In this document: positions 1 through 12,100 of the stretch, one piece after another | How positions within the stretch are numbered: position 1 is the first letter of the stretch | How the letters are laid out: every line of letters begins with the position of its first letter | Assembly (NCBI GenBank): GCA_009809945.1 | Contig: WTPW01000781.1 | Span: forward strand, 164,432-228,431 | DNA: 64,000 nt | DNA from: Gigaspora margarita | Taxonomy: Eukaryota; Glomeromycota; Glomeromycetes; Diversisporales; Gigasporaceae | Reading direction: 5' to 3' | The notes under the pieces: generated by a model | The model's database searches: none | What the model was told of the DNA's origin: nothing | The model's input: only the letters and a program-made list of their open reading frames with translations | Position numbers and translations under genes: made by a program

Positions 1-1090
1 ATAACAGGATGCTATTAGGTTACTATATTATAATATATTTGTATTACCTATTTTTATAGTAATAATAGTTAGATAGCTTTATAAATCCAAAAGATAAAAG
101 CAATTCTACTAAGTTTTAAATTTTCTTGTCCCAATTTATAGGACCCTAGATATCTTTTATATAGATTATAACTAAGTTTTGGCCAACTTTGATCTAATTT
201 GCTAAAAATAACAAAACTATATTTTTGTTAAATAACTTTTAATCTAGTGATCAGAATTGAATGAACTTTTTTATTAGATGCACCTTATTAAGAACTTTAT
301 TTTTAAAAAAAGTTTATAAATTTGACTACTAGATGCCAAGATAATTACTAAAAATTGTTTTTTTGCTTCTCAAATTTTAGAAGTTTATGCTAAAATGCAT
401 AATGTATAACCCTATACTAAATGTTCAGAGTTTTCAATTTACAACTTTTGATTTTGTCTATTTATTTCTAACATAGAACTGGCACTTTTTTGTGAAATAG
501 TTGAAACATAAAATAAGTACCTAAAGATTTTATCATGGTGAGAAACTATAAAATCAAAAACTAGAATAAGTAATAAGTATTAATTTTTTTTTTTTTCAAA
601 AAAAACCAAATCTTTTTTCTTTATAGGCCTTTGTTTAATTAGATTATATTTAAAGTAACTCAAATAAAAATATACAAGAATTTGTTTAGAAATTAAAAAA
701 ATTACTATAAAATTAGTTATAAGGATTCTTTATCTTTTGAAATGTATTAAAAGGTTTGTTATGACAAAATTTGTACAAGTATAATCAATCAGAATAGAAA
801 AATCAATTTAATCTCTTGTACTATATAGCTATTGATCTTGACATTATTCATTTGCAAAAAAACTCATTTACAAAATTTATACAATGAAAACATTTTATAA
901 TCTTGTATTTTATAATGCACATATATTACTAATTTTGAATTTAAAATATTAATATGGTGCATGTAGCCTAAAACTAGAATTATGTGACCTAGATACTGTA
1001 TATATAATTTAAAACTAGTTATAATTAATAAATAAATATATATATATATATAAATCTTTTTGTAAATTAATACTATGAACCAGTACTATA
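1..1090. other. AT-rich intergenic DNA
   Basis: No gene or recognisable element. An (AT)n run lies at 1036-1052, and a weak inverted repeat around 260-330 resembles the palindromic unit at 6330-6440. Confidence 0.5.
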
Positions 1091-1104
1091 ATATTACAGA
1101 AAGA

Positions 1105-1259
1105 ACTTAAATTAGATAACCAAAAGTTGTACGTGTGGCTAGTTGTACTCTCTTCTATGTAACAAATGCCAGGGTGCCCCTAGAAGTACTCGTGATCTGA
1201 CTTACTTGAATAAAAGCCTTTCCTCATAGCGGTAACTTTGACATAAAAAAAATATATAT
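1105..1259 (+). mobile_element. 5'-truncated copy of the same SINE
   Basis: A 155-bp 3' end of the SINE at 21644 (AACCAAAAGTTGTACGTGTG through GGTAACTTTG) followed by an A-rich, AT-microsatellite tail. An exact 14-bp target duplication ATATTACAGAAAGA lies at 1091-1104 and 1260-1273. Confidence 0.93.
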
Positions 1260-1339
1260 ATATTACAGAAAGATTTTTAACTTAAGTATATTAGTTTCAA
1301 TTTTATTTACTTTTAAATTTAAAGCAATTTAATATCTGT

Positions 1340-1412
1340 ACCAAAATTTGGCCACTATATTTAATATAATAATTTGTCAAATTTGGCCACTATATTTAAT
1401 AGTAATTTGTCA
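1340..1412 (+). repeat. Two tandem copies of a ~36-bp unit
   Basis: AATTTGGCCACTATATTTAA followed by an AATTTGTCAA block, repeated twice. Confidence 0.88.
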
Positions 1413-1624
1413 AACATGTATGTACATTACAATGATTTGCATCTTTAGTCCTTTAGTTTCTAGTTATCCTACATGATCATTGGATTAAAGCTGATATTTG
1501 GTATTACTTGATAGTTCTGATAAATTAATTTTGAAAATTTTAGAAAACCATGCTCGTCTTTTGTATTTAATAACTTTCTGCTCAGAGATATTCGGGTACT
1601 GTATTATGTGTTCATCTTTAACCT

Positions 1625-1990
1625 AAAAATAAGCTACCTCACGATTGACAATAGTCGCTATTTAGTAAAGTCCAAATTTTACTATGTAAAATGATTATGA
1701 TTGCTTAAGTAAACTTATTTGGGAGATTAAAATATGCTTGTTCTGAAAATTTTATATAAAATTGGAGAACTTTTTATTATTTGACTTTTAATTTTTACGT
1801 TTGATGAAAAAATTAAAATTTGGTAAAAAAATATATTCAATGAACATAAAAATTAAAAGTTAAATAATAAAAACTTTTTCAATTTGTATTTTTATCTTCT
1901 AAACATATTTACTTAAGTGCTTATAATCGATTTATATAGTAAAATTCGAATATTACTATGTAGCAACTACTTGTAAATTTCTATAGTTCA
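1625..1990. mobile_element. Relic of the TA-flanked MITE, long subfamily, ends missing
   Basis: The interior palindrome of the long subfamily (AAAAATAAGCTACCTCACGA, AAGTAAACTTATTTGGGAGA and their inverses) is present, but terminal repeats are eroded. A degenerate direct repeat of about 75 bp with ACATGCTCATATTTT-like sequence flanks it (about 1535-1615 and 1997-2065). Confidence 0.7.
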
Positions 1991-2069
1991 AATTTCAGAT
2001 GTTTTTAGAAATACATGCTCATATTTTATGTTTAACGAAGTTCTATTCGGAAATATTCAAATCTTTCAA

Positions 2070-3326
2070 AATTGGCCACCTTAGCCACGTAACTCCAATT
2101 CTAGGTACATGCACCATAAAAAATTATGAGATTCTCTTATATATATTGAACCTGAGGTTTAAGAGATTAACTATACATTCAAGCATTAAATATTTACAGT
2201 TTTAAAATAATTATTATGATCAAGATTTTGACTAGACAAAGAAAATTTAATGAAATCTTGTTTTATAATTATTTTGTATATTAGTAGATCAAGATCTGAA
2301 TTTTAAAGTAGAAACAATATTATTGGTTTTTTTTTTATCTTTTTCTTTTTTGAAGTTGTTAACATGCAAAATATATATATAAAATCATAATGTTATTATG
2401 TCTTTTGATATTGTAATTAAGGTTATATTTAATACATCAATATATAAATTATGTAATATTTGAATTTTTATTTTAAAAGAGTACAACTATATAAAAAACT
2501 AAATACAATTATTGTTGTGCCACTTGATACTACTATATGCTTAGCACTTATTCTTTATTGCTACAGTGCGAGCATTCTTAAATCAACGTATAAAATACAT
2601 GATCTTTAAAAGGTTATAAATAAAAAACTAGAATAGTTATGAACCAAATCTCTTTATAAAATAATAAAATCAAACCTAAAGAACAAAGTTATGAAGTTAA
2701 TTTTTTTAGTTAATTAGAATTTAATCAAGTTATAATCTTTCAAAATTACCCAATTTTATTAATAAATTTACAAATTTGGCCATTTTAATTTTGGCCAAAA
2801 TTATTTAAAATTATTATAATTTTGGCCAAAATTATAAAAATTTTTTTTATTAATGTTTGTTTATATTCTAATATTTATATTATCCAATAAAATTGCTTTA
2901 TTTTGTGTAAGGTTACACAACATATATTAAAAATTTGGCTGCTTATATAAAATACTTGTTGGTTTAAGAATGCCTGCACTGTATATAAATTATTCATTTA
3001 TTTAAAAAAAAACAACAAATCTATACTATATTTTTTTATAATAATCTTATAAGTCTGACACTTTAGGTTTTCTTATAGTTTTACCTATATTCCCATGAAG
3101 AATAATTCATATAGTAAAGAAAATTTATATTTGTCCTAAAAAATTTAGCATATACTATTTCGAAACCTTTGCTATTTTAAGAGCTTATACTATTGCTATA
3201 TTAAAAGATCTAAAGAAATGATGCACTATTAAGAGAAATTGAAAGATAAAAAATTAAAACTTATCTGGTATCCAGTTTCTAGCCTACTATCATATGAATA
3301 TTTTACTTTACAAAAGAAAATATAAG
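2070..3326. other. AT-rich intergenic DNA
   Basis: Only short palindromes, such as AATTTTGGCCAAAATTAT at about 2790-2840. No gene. Confidence 0.5.
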
Positions 3327-3619
3327 TACCGTATATGCTCGAAAATAAGCACCCCCTTCCAATATGTAGGGGGTGCTTATTTTCGAATAATTGAATTTTT
3401 TAAAAAATTAAAAAACATACTAATAAAAAGTTGTCCAAATAATACCAAATTTTTACTATAGGTGTAATTTGATGCCCTGAACAACTTTACTTAATTGCAC
3501 TTTTGAGGTTTACTTAGTAATATTTAGACTTTTATATGTAGCGACTGTCAACGGATTTTTGAGATTTTGCAGGGGTGTGCTTATTTTCAGGGGGTGCTTA
3601 TTTTNAGCGATTTACGGTA
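3327..3619. mobile_element. TA-flanked mariner-like MITE, short subfamily
   Basis: Ends TACCGTATATGCTCGAAAAT and inverse (right end with one N and a few changes), sharing the core GAAAATAAGC, bounded by TA. A second inverted copy of the terminal core just inside the left end gives a hairpin (AAGCACCCCC..GGGGGTGCTT). The interior contains the AGTAAAGTTGTTCAGG-like block shared with other copies. Confidence 0.88.
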
Positions 3620-4819
3620 ACTATATTAATAGCATTATTAAAGAAAAAAAAAGCACTTGCTAATATTGCATACTAATCTTACCAATAAAAGAAATAACTA
3701 TACTGCTTTATTTCCAAGTTATTTCTATTTATGTTAATAAAAATTTACAGAAGAGAAATTAGTACTAAAAAAAAACTAGTACTTATTGCTTAGCTTCTCT
3801 AATAGAGCAAAGACTTATATTACAGTTTTCTTCTAGATTACCAAAATCAAATACTATTTTCTGTATTCTAACCTTTTTGATAAAGAACAAACCTATAAAA
3901 AAAATAAAATTTTTATTTAAAAAAAATGAAAAATATAAAAATAAAAGGAACTGGCATTTATTTATTGTTTATACCAGTTTTATAGTTTTTTATACTAATT
4001 ATTTAGTTTCAAACTTTTAACAGCCATTTTATGTTCTTACTACTCCAATGAAGAGATACTACTAAAAGAAAAAAAGTGGGTTAATTTTAAAAAAAAAATT
4101 AAAAAAAAACATGAAATGAAATAAAACTAATACTTATTGTTTTATCTAGTTTTTAGCTTCTAGATAAAAAAAAAGGTTTACACTATTTAAAGGTAGAGGG
4201 TATATCGATTATTTTTCATATGATTTTTTTGTGGTACAAGAGAAAATAATATGTTACAAAAAATATGCCCCTAATAAAAATTTTTAAGGTCACAATTAAC
4301 CCTTGCCAAAATTTCATGGCATATAAATTAAAACCTTTATTTATAGTAAGAAATTTCTAAAAGCAATTTCATTTTAAAAAAATATACTTGTATATATAGT
4401 AAAACTTTTCTGGGTTAACCCAAAATTTTTTGGGTTCCCCTAAAAGTTCTCTTGAAATTTTTGAGTAATAATTATTCTATCAACTTCTAGAATAAATAGC
4501 TTATCCAATCATATTCCTATATTCATGAAAAAACCAACTGAACTTTGCTTTGGTATGAAAACCCAATAACTTACAGTACAAATATACACGTATGTTCATA
4601 AATATGAAATGAGAGGCACCAAGAGACACAATATTTTGACTCATTTTAAGAATCTTACTGGTATATATAAAATCTGAATGCTTTGATAAGGTAATTAATT
4701 GTCTTTTTTCTGTTTAAGTTTTCTTATAGTTTTTATAGATCTGAATCCATAAATTGTTTTGCAAATTTGATATAGCAATTGTATTTTCGAAGTTACTTTA
4801 GGCCGTAACTATTATAAAT

Positions 4820-5075
4820 ATAGAATTGGAGTTGAAAAGGATGAACATAAGGTATTTGTTTACTATCAAAAAATCTTCAGAGGTGTGACTTATTCATTTA
4901 AAACAAAGGCATTTATTATTATCAAAATCAGCAGTAATAGGACACGCTAATAGAACAAAAGAAGTTAGATATTGTTACCATTAGAGAATCGGGTTGAAAT
5001 GGATAAACAGAAGGCATTTATTTATTATTAAGCATTAGCAGAGATGGAGAACGCAAGTGAAACATATAGTGTTGG
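4820..5075 (+). pseudogene. Relic of Sel1-like repeats
   Basis: Two degenerate Sel1-type repeat units read as GVEKDEHKVFVYYQK (about 4826-4872) and VEMDKQKAFIYY..LAEM (about 4993-5060), separated by a decayed linker with stops. Sel1 repeat proteins are one of the largest families in arbuscular mycorrhizal fungi. No start codon, no kinase domain and no splice pattern were found nearby, so this is only a fragment. Confidence 0.7.
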
Positions 5076-5079
5076 ACAT

Positions 5080-6996
5080 TATTATTACTAAGGTAATATG
5101 TATTGTTATAATATTAGGTACAAGTTTATAATGTAAATTTTTGTTTATTTTAATAAATCAATAAAATAATAATTCGCTTTATAATAATTTTTACAATAAT
5201 TTGTATTACAAATAAAAATACAATTCCTTTTCATGTTTTGGATAAAATATTTAAAAATTTAGCTACGTATAAATAAATTAAAATTATTCATAAAATTACA
5301 TAGCCTCTAATAATACAGTAATAGTGATCATTATTCAATACTTGACCCTAAATCCCGCCTAAAACCCCTATCTAACTAGAATCTGTTTTCCTCTCCTAGT
5401 TCTATTTCAAATTTTAATTCAAGACCCTTAACAACCTAAAACCCGTTCTCCACTATTTTAAACCCAACTCTATTTAACCAAAGAAAAAATTGTATCTATA
5501 GAAACATTTGATCATATGTTCACAGGACCTCAAATCGTCTATTTAGGAGGATTCTCATTTAAACGACTGAGTCCTTTGACATTTTGCTGAATTTAACCCA
5601 CCAATACCTTCAATAAAAAGTCGATCGAAAAGTTCTGAATCTAAAAACTACCATATGTCTTACTAAAGGAAGCTGATTTGCTTCAAGTTGTTAACTCCTC
5701 AAAAGAATTAGAGAAAAAAAAGAAAAAAAATTTTGATTAGAATGGAAAAAAAAGAAAAAAACAATAGTTAGTACTTATTTGATTAAAGGATCCTGGAAGC
5801 GACAAACACCTTAGCAATGTAAAATCGCACAAATGACAAAATCCATATTCAAAAGAACATTTAAACAGCGATATCAAAAACTATAACATAAGTTTACAAC
5901 AAAGCTCCAATAACACGATGATGCAAAATGACACCAAAACTGGCGACACCAGCAACAATTAGTAAGTACTGTAGGATATATTAAATTCAAAAAAGAATAA
6001 GTAAACAAAAAGATCAATTATCATATCATAGAAAATTCTAGATCTATGATTTTCTGCATGCATTATACAAAAAAATACCACATTTTTATATACGAAAATG
6101 ATCATCATGCCCTCTATCCTTAACTTAGTATATGAGGCTATTTATACCTATTTACCTATTGTATGGTAGTTTTTTATATTCTTGCCATTTGTAATAAGAA
6201 GTCATTTAACATTCCAACTATTAATAATTTTTTATATCTAATGCCTGCAATAATTTATTATAAAATATAGATTATTTTGTTTCTTTTATCTGCAATTTGG
6301 CCCTTAATTTTTTTTAAATATCTTAGCAACTACTAGACTAATTCAATGAACTTTTCTTTATTTAAATTTTATAAATCTATAGAATAAAATAAAAAAGCTT
6401 TTATTAAATTTGACTTAGTATTTGCTAAGATATTACAGTATAAAAAAGGACAAAATTGAAAATTTTTTTAAAAGAAATTTTTTTATATAAATTAATTTAG
6501 AATAAGATTAGAATTATTTTCACTTAAGACAAAAAAGTAATTGTATTAATAAAATTTTGCAGTATAGCTCTTTAAAGGTTGCATTTTCTTATGATTTATA
6601 AGATTTGTAAAATTGATTTTCCAAAGATTTTTTTTTTTTTTTTGTTATTTCATCCCTTAGCCCTATTCATATTCTCAAAGTTAAAAAAAAGAACTGCAAA
6701 AAGTTATAAATAAATTTGAGGGATATAAAAAATAGGACTCTTGAAAATTACAAATATTATTTTGTTATACAATGTAATATAAGCTATTATTTATTATATA
6801 ATGAAATTTTGTTCAATAATTTTTTCCTTTATATCTTAAATAATTTAATAGTACTATACTTATTATAATGCTTATTGCTATATAAATTTTTTTTTTTTTT
6901 TACAATTATTATTTCTAAATCAATCGATTTACTAGTGCAACGGTTTATTACGTAGCACTAAAATATCGTTACCTACTACTGTGGAGTAGTGTAAAC
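5080..6996. other. AT-rich intergenic DNA
   Basis: No open frame of note. A less AT-rich block at 5340-5720 may be an unrecognised transposon fragment. A palindromic unit lies at 6330-6440. Confidence 0.45.
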
Positions 6997-7531
6997 TAGA
7001 GATTAGGCCCGGATAAGGCTTACCCGGGTAACCCGTATAAGCATCCCTTAACCGGGTTATAGTTATGACACCCGGATAACCCGGATAGAATTATGCATCA
7101 CGTGAGAATCATGCAACAATATCAAAATATCATAAGAAATTTATGTCGCAAAATTTCATTCTAATATACCGCTTATAAATCTCCCTAATAATACTTTACG
7201 GGTTATCAATGGGGCATAGTTGGTGCTACAAAATAGTCAGTCGAAAGTTGAAGAATTATTATAAAAAAAAAATTATTTTTTTTTTGAACAAATTAGTTCT
7301 CTGGTTTGGATCGTTACTTCGTTGTCTCTATATTTGCTTATACCAATTCTGGTTTAAATGTTGTCTATAACCACGTGAAGGGCTAATTCTTATATAATCA
7401 TAAACGGGTTACCCAGGTTAACCGAGTCAACCGGGTCAACCGGATCATTTGAGATTAACCGGATCGTTACCCGGGTAAGGGTTTAATAAACGGGCGGGTA
7501 ACCCGGAATTAAATACCGGGCCTAATCTCTA
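6997..7531. mobile_element. hAT-type MITE (TAGAGATTAGGCCCGG ends), copy 1
   Basis: A 535-bp element with ends TAGAGATTAGGCCCGG and its exact inverse. Flanks GTGTAAAC (6989-6996) and GTGTAAGC (7532-7539) form an 8-bp duplication with one mismatch. ACCCGGGTAACC-type words crowd both ends, the reason this stretch is locally GC-rich. Confidence 0.93.
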
Positions 7532-7541
7532 GTGTAAGCAT

Positions 7542-7642
7542 ATACACCTGGGTGTTGAATGACGGCAGATGATTGGCTTAGATTGTGTCGCCGCGTGGCA
7601 TCATCTGCCAATCATCTGCCGTCATTCAACACCCATGTGTAT
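7542..7642. mobile_element. Small foldback MITE
   Basis: A 34-bp almost perfect inverted repeat (ATACACCTGGGTGTTGAATG and onwards, one mismatch) around a 33-bp loop, possibly flanked by TA. It begins ten bases after the end of the hAT MITE at 6997. Confidence 0.85.
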
Positions 7643-7764
7643 TTTTATATTCTGCGCAATAACCAGCATCTAATAAAAGTGTTTAAATAAATAATATTTT
7701 AATGCACTTTGTAATGCTGTTATGTGATAACATTTTATGCTACAGTGATCTGGAATTGCAAGGG

Positions 7765-7850
7765 CTTTTACATCCGACCCGACTTGAACCGTTGTCTAAT
7801 TAATAGAGGATTAAAGGCTTAACCACTAATGCTAATATATGAGACTAACC
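7765..7850 (-). repeat. tRNA-like SINE head fragment
   Basis: Minus-strand box A (TAGCATTAGTGG, 7823-7834) and box B (GGTTCAAGTCG, 7780-7790) at tRNA spacing. No acceptor-stem pairing, body or tail is visible, so it is read as a detached SINE head and not a functional tRNA. Confidence 0.6.
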
Positions 7851-7869
7851 ATCATCACTTTAACACTAT

Positions 7870-9192
7870 ATTGATCGAAGTAAATTAATTTGTAATCAAT
7901 CATCTATGGCAAATCTGGTCTACTAAGCCGAATAAAGTATCGTCTTGGTCGACAGTTATGTGTATCCGTGGTACGCCATATTTTTAGTCTTTGAACCATA
8001 TAAAACTTTCGATCTTAATAAAGGTGTGCTTTTTTTAAAAAAAAAATTATCAATGTATTTAAAGTGACTAACAATCGTTAGGAAAAATAGTCAAATGATT
8101 TTAAATTGAAAATCGAAAATGATTATTTCTGAATTCTATAATTTATTAAGTCAATTTTTTTAATGATCAAATTCGTTATTACCAGATTTCCGGCTTGGTT
8201 GTACCGTTTGACTTAACTTTGTTAAACTGCTTAACTATAGGATTTCCAGCCAATTTAAAAGGATTATTCGATAAAAATGCAGTACATTGCTTCGAGAATC
8301 AGCTTAAAACTTTGCATATACTTAAAATACATTATAAGTAATGAATGCTTCATCTCATGTTATTATGCTACATAATCGGAAAGTTTAAAATGATATTTTT
8401 GTTTAAAGAACCAAAAAGGTCGAACATGCATATATCTAATAAAGTTTATGCGACTTATGCGATTTATCGTTATGGTATCAATATAAAATGTTGTCAATGT
8501 GTAAACCAAAGAAAAGAGAAATTTTTGGGTACTGCATTCAGTTAAGTAAAATTGCATAAATTTGTTTTGATGTTTATTGCTTTATTCCGTCTGTGCGTCG
8601 TGTTATGTAAACATAGTAATAATACTGTAATAACAGATGTGAAAGTTATGGTACGTACGTACGTACAAGTCTTACAATCGACACTTCACGGGACCAAAGT
8701 CAGGGATGCTTCTCAGACTTTGTGATTATGAATGTAAATGTAGATGCAAAATATAAAGAATTTTTATGCAAAGAAAGTGTATTTATGTTAATAACAAACT
8801 TTGATATCGTATACAAATATTAGATATCCAGTCATTTTGCACTTCAATAACAATGCATGGCGGAATAACCAGTAATTTACTTAGATGCGTGTAACCAAAT
8901 CGATAGGTATATAATAAAAAAATTTCATGAACTACATTTTTCGCGATGTAGTTTTGTTTATACAAGAACCCCTTTTTGCGGATTCTTTCATTCTTTTTTT
9001 TTTTTCTTTGTCGGATTCCTCCATTCTTTCATTTTGATCCCTTTACAGATTTCGTAAATTTATTTATAACAAAAAATCTGTAGAGGCAATCCGTCTTATA
9101 TACAAGTCCACTTTTTTTTTTTTATTTTCCTCCGAATATTCACATGTTATTCATTCATTTTAGAGATTTATACATATAATTATTTTGTGAAT
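7870..9192 (+). promoter_or_regulatory. Upstream region of the Arf-GEF gene
   Basis: No gene seen. Pyrimidine-rich tracts lie at about 8990-9030 and 9105-9130, close to the start codon, and a (GTAC)n palindromic run lies at 8651-8666. Short overlapping open frames on both strands at 8345-8560 look like chance. An untranslated exon or intron in the T-rich leader is possible but cannot be fixed. Confidence 0.35.
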
Positions 9193-12100
9193 ATGTTTTT
9201 ATCAAATAGGAGAAAATCAACTTCCGCAAAATCTGCTGTAACTCCTCAACCACATCCTTCCACGAAAACAATAACTACTACTACCACCAAAGTTCCTACC
9301 TCTTTAAATATTCCTAAACAAGAATCGATAGTTGAAGAAACAAAGCCGTTAGGCCCTTCGACGCCAACTGAAGCTGCAACAATAACAAAAACTACCACTA
9401 CAACTACCGTTACTACGGTAACGACTACCACTGTTTCTTCTAAAAACCCTGATAATAGTACCGATATCAATGTTAATTCACTTGAATCTGACAAATGTAA
9501 AAATTCTTCTAACGTTTCTGCTGCTGAAGACATATGCAATATCCCAAATTCTTATAATTCATCAACCTTACAGCCAATTACCACAATGTCTCCTTTCAAG
9601 GATCCAATGAAAGGAAATTATGATTCATCATACATATATCATAATAATATTTATGACTCTCGCCCTCTAATTAATATTGTTCCTGCAAAATCGTCGTCTG
9701 TAAATGATGTAAAGAAGTCGATTAATAATGATAGTAATATTCTGGGACCTCCGATTATTAATATAGTTCCTACTAAATCTTCGTTGCCTGTAAAAATTGA
9801 CCAATCAAACCATGATGAATCTTTAATCTCTGTCCCTCATACTTTATCAAATCCTCCTTCTTCTTCAAATGTTCCAATGGCATCTTCTTCTACAAATCCT
9901 CCTGTATCTTCTTCATTGGAAAATAAATTTCGTCGGAATAGGAGCTCAACTGTAGTTAGTACAAATTCTTTCTCAAGACCCAAGAATTCTGCTGTCGGAA
10001 ATTCTGTGACAGCGATCACTAGCGAAGATACTACTTGTACGAAACACCCTCGAAAACGTCAACTTAAACGCATGGGATCTGCGCCTACTTTGAACATTCC
10101 TTTTATGCCTGTGACTAAGAATTTAAGTAAAACTTCTTCGACAAAATCAATGACAAATTTGAATGGACTTGAAGCAAATTCAGATAGAGAAACTCCGAAA
10201 CAATATCTTGAAAGAATGATGTATAGTATTTCAAGATCAAAGTTGGTTACTATATTAGCTCAAAAGTGTGTGTTTTATTTATTGCAAATTGAACTGTCAT
10301 GAATTTATGCGTATTAGATGCATACTTGTTCGTACCGTAAATGTAGATTAAAATGATAACAAATTACTTTTCTCAATTTATAGAGCCGACGCATTTCATC
10401 AATCTGCTCTTAAAGCTTACATGGAATCTTTTGAATTTGAAAAAGTCCCAATTGATCTTGCCTTAAGGTATATGTTTTATGAAAATAAATATTTATAAAC
10501 GGCCTTTTATAAATATTTAGTTAACTAAATAATTGAATATGTTATTAAATTTTGATTATAAGAAAACTTTTAATGGATTGTAATTTACCAAAAGAAACTC
10601 AACAAATTGATCGAGTTATAGAAGCATTTGCGAAAAGATATCATGAATCAAATCCTGATTTATTTCCTTCTGCAGGTAAATTATTGTTGATGAAATATAT
10701 AATACGTATTATTTCGTTAATATTCTTTTTTTTTATTTTTTTTTTTTATTAGATACTCCTTATATTCTTGCTTTCTCTTTATTGATGCTTCATACAGATG
10801 CTTATAATAAAAGCGTGAGGCGAAAGATGACAAAAGAAGAATTTGTCAAGAATACACGTATTGATGGTGTTAATCCTGAAATATTGGAGGTAATTCTATC
10901 ATTAACTTTTTTATATAAATACTTCTCTTAATCCATTTACAATTAATTAAAAATTATTATTATTTATAGATTCTTTATGATAATATCACTTTTGCTCAAT
11001 TTATTTATGCCCAAGATGATACTGATGTTAATGGTCAAACAATGCTTGAATCTCCAACACAACATCGTCAAATGAAATTGTTCTCCTCAAAGGAACGAAG
11101 AAAGTCTACGCGTCCTAGGAATGATCCTTATTGGGTTATACAAACTGTAAGTTTTTAATTCAATGAATTGGATTGTTATAAATAATATAATTAATATTTT
11201 TTAATATTAATTAAATTCTCTTCAAAATTTTTAGAAATTGCCAACTGAATTTAAACCAAAAATTAAAGATATTGTTCCTACTGAAAATCCATATTCTTAT
11301 ATGGGAACTCTTCCAGCTTTAGACATTACTGATCTTCATCGTGCATTCTCTGCTCCTCACACTATTCGGATTACGGGTGTTCAAAACAGACGCAAGAATC
11401 ATTCTTTGAAAGGCATTTCTGGTCCTTTTCAATCAACAAATGAGGACGGAACTTTTCTTTTAAAAATAACTAAAAGTGGTAAACTTGGAAGAAAAGTTGA
11501 TTTAATAGACGGTAAAAAGAAGACTGGTTTAAGAAGTTGGAGGATATATGGTGTAATATTAAGTGGTAGTCAGTTAATGTTCTTTAAAGATGAAAGTGGA
11601 TTTACTGCACAGATGAAAAAGTTAAAAAATTCAGAGGTTTGTTTGATTTTTTTTTTTTTTTTTATGATATAATTATTCAGAGTTGGTCAAATCACTAGTC
11701 AACCAAAACTTTATTGGTCAAATTGGTCAAATGGTCTGATCAAATTGGTCAAGTGATCTAGCATAGTCTATTAAATAAATAATTTGTTATACAAAATAAA
11801 TATATATGTATTATATATATATGTATATATACACTATATATATATATATACTGTATATAATGTATACTATATATATATACTATATATATATATATATATT
11901 ATTTTTAAATATTATTTGACCAATACTAAACCCTTTGGGCAACTGGTCAAATTAAGGGTCTGGTCAAACTTGACTTTTGACCAATTCATGCCAACCCTGT
12001 GATATAATGTATATGAATTAATTATATAGGTATATTTATTTATTTATTTTATATTTATATTTATATTTATTAATTGCTTTCAGGAATCTACAAAATTACC

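Noticed and set aside
9246-10019. Minus-strand frames opposite the Arf-GEF exon 1
   Set aside because: Low-complexity Val/Glu-rich shadows of the Thr/Ser-rich leader on the coding strand.
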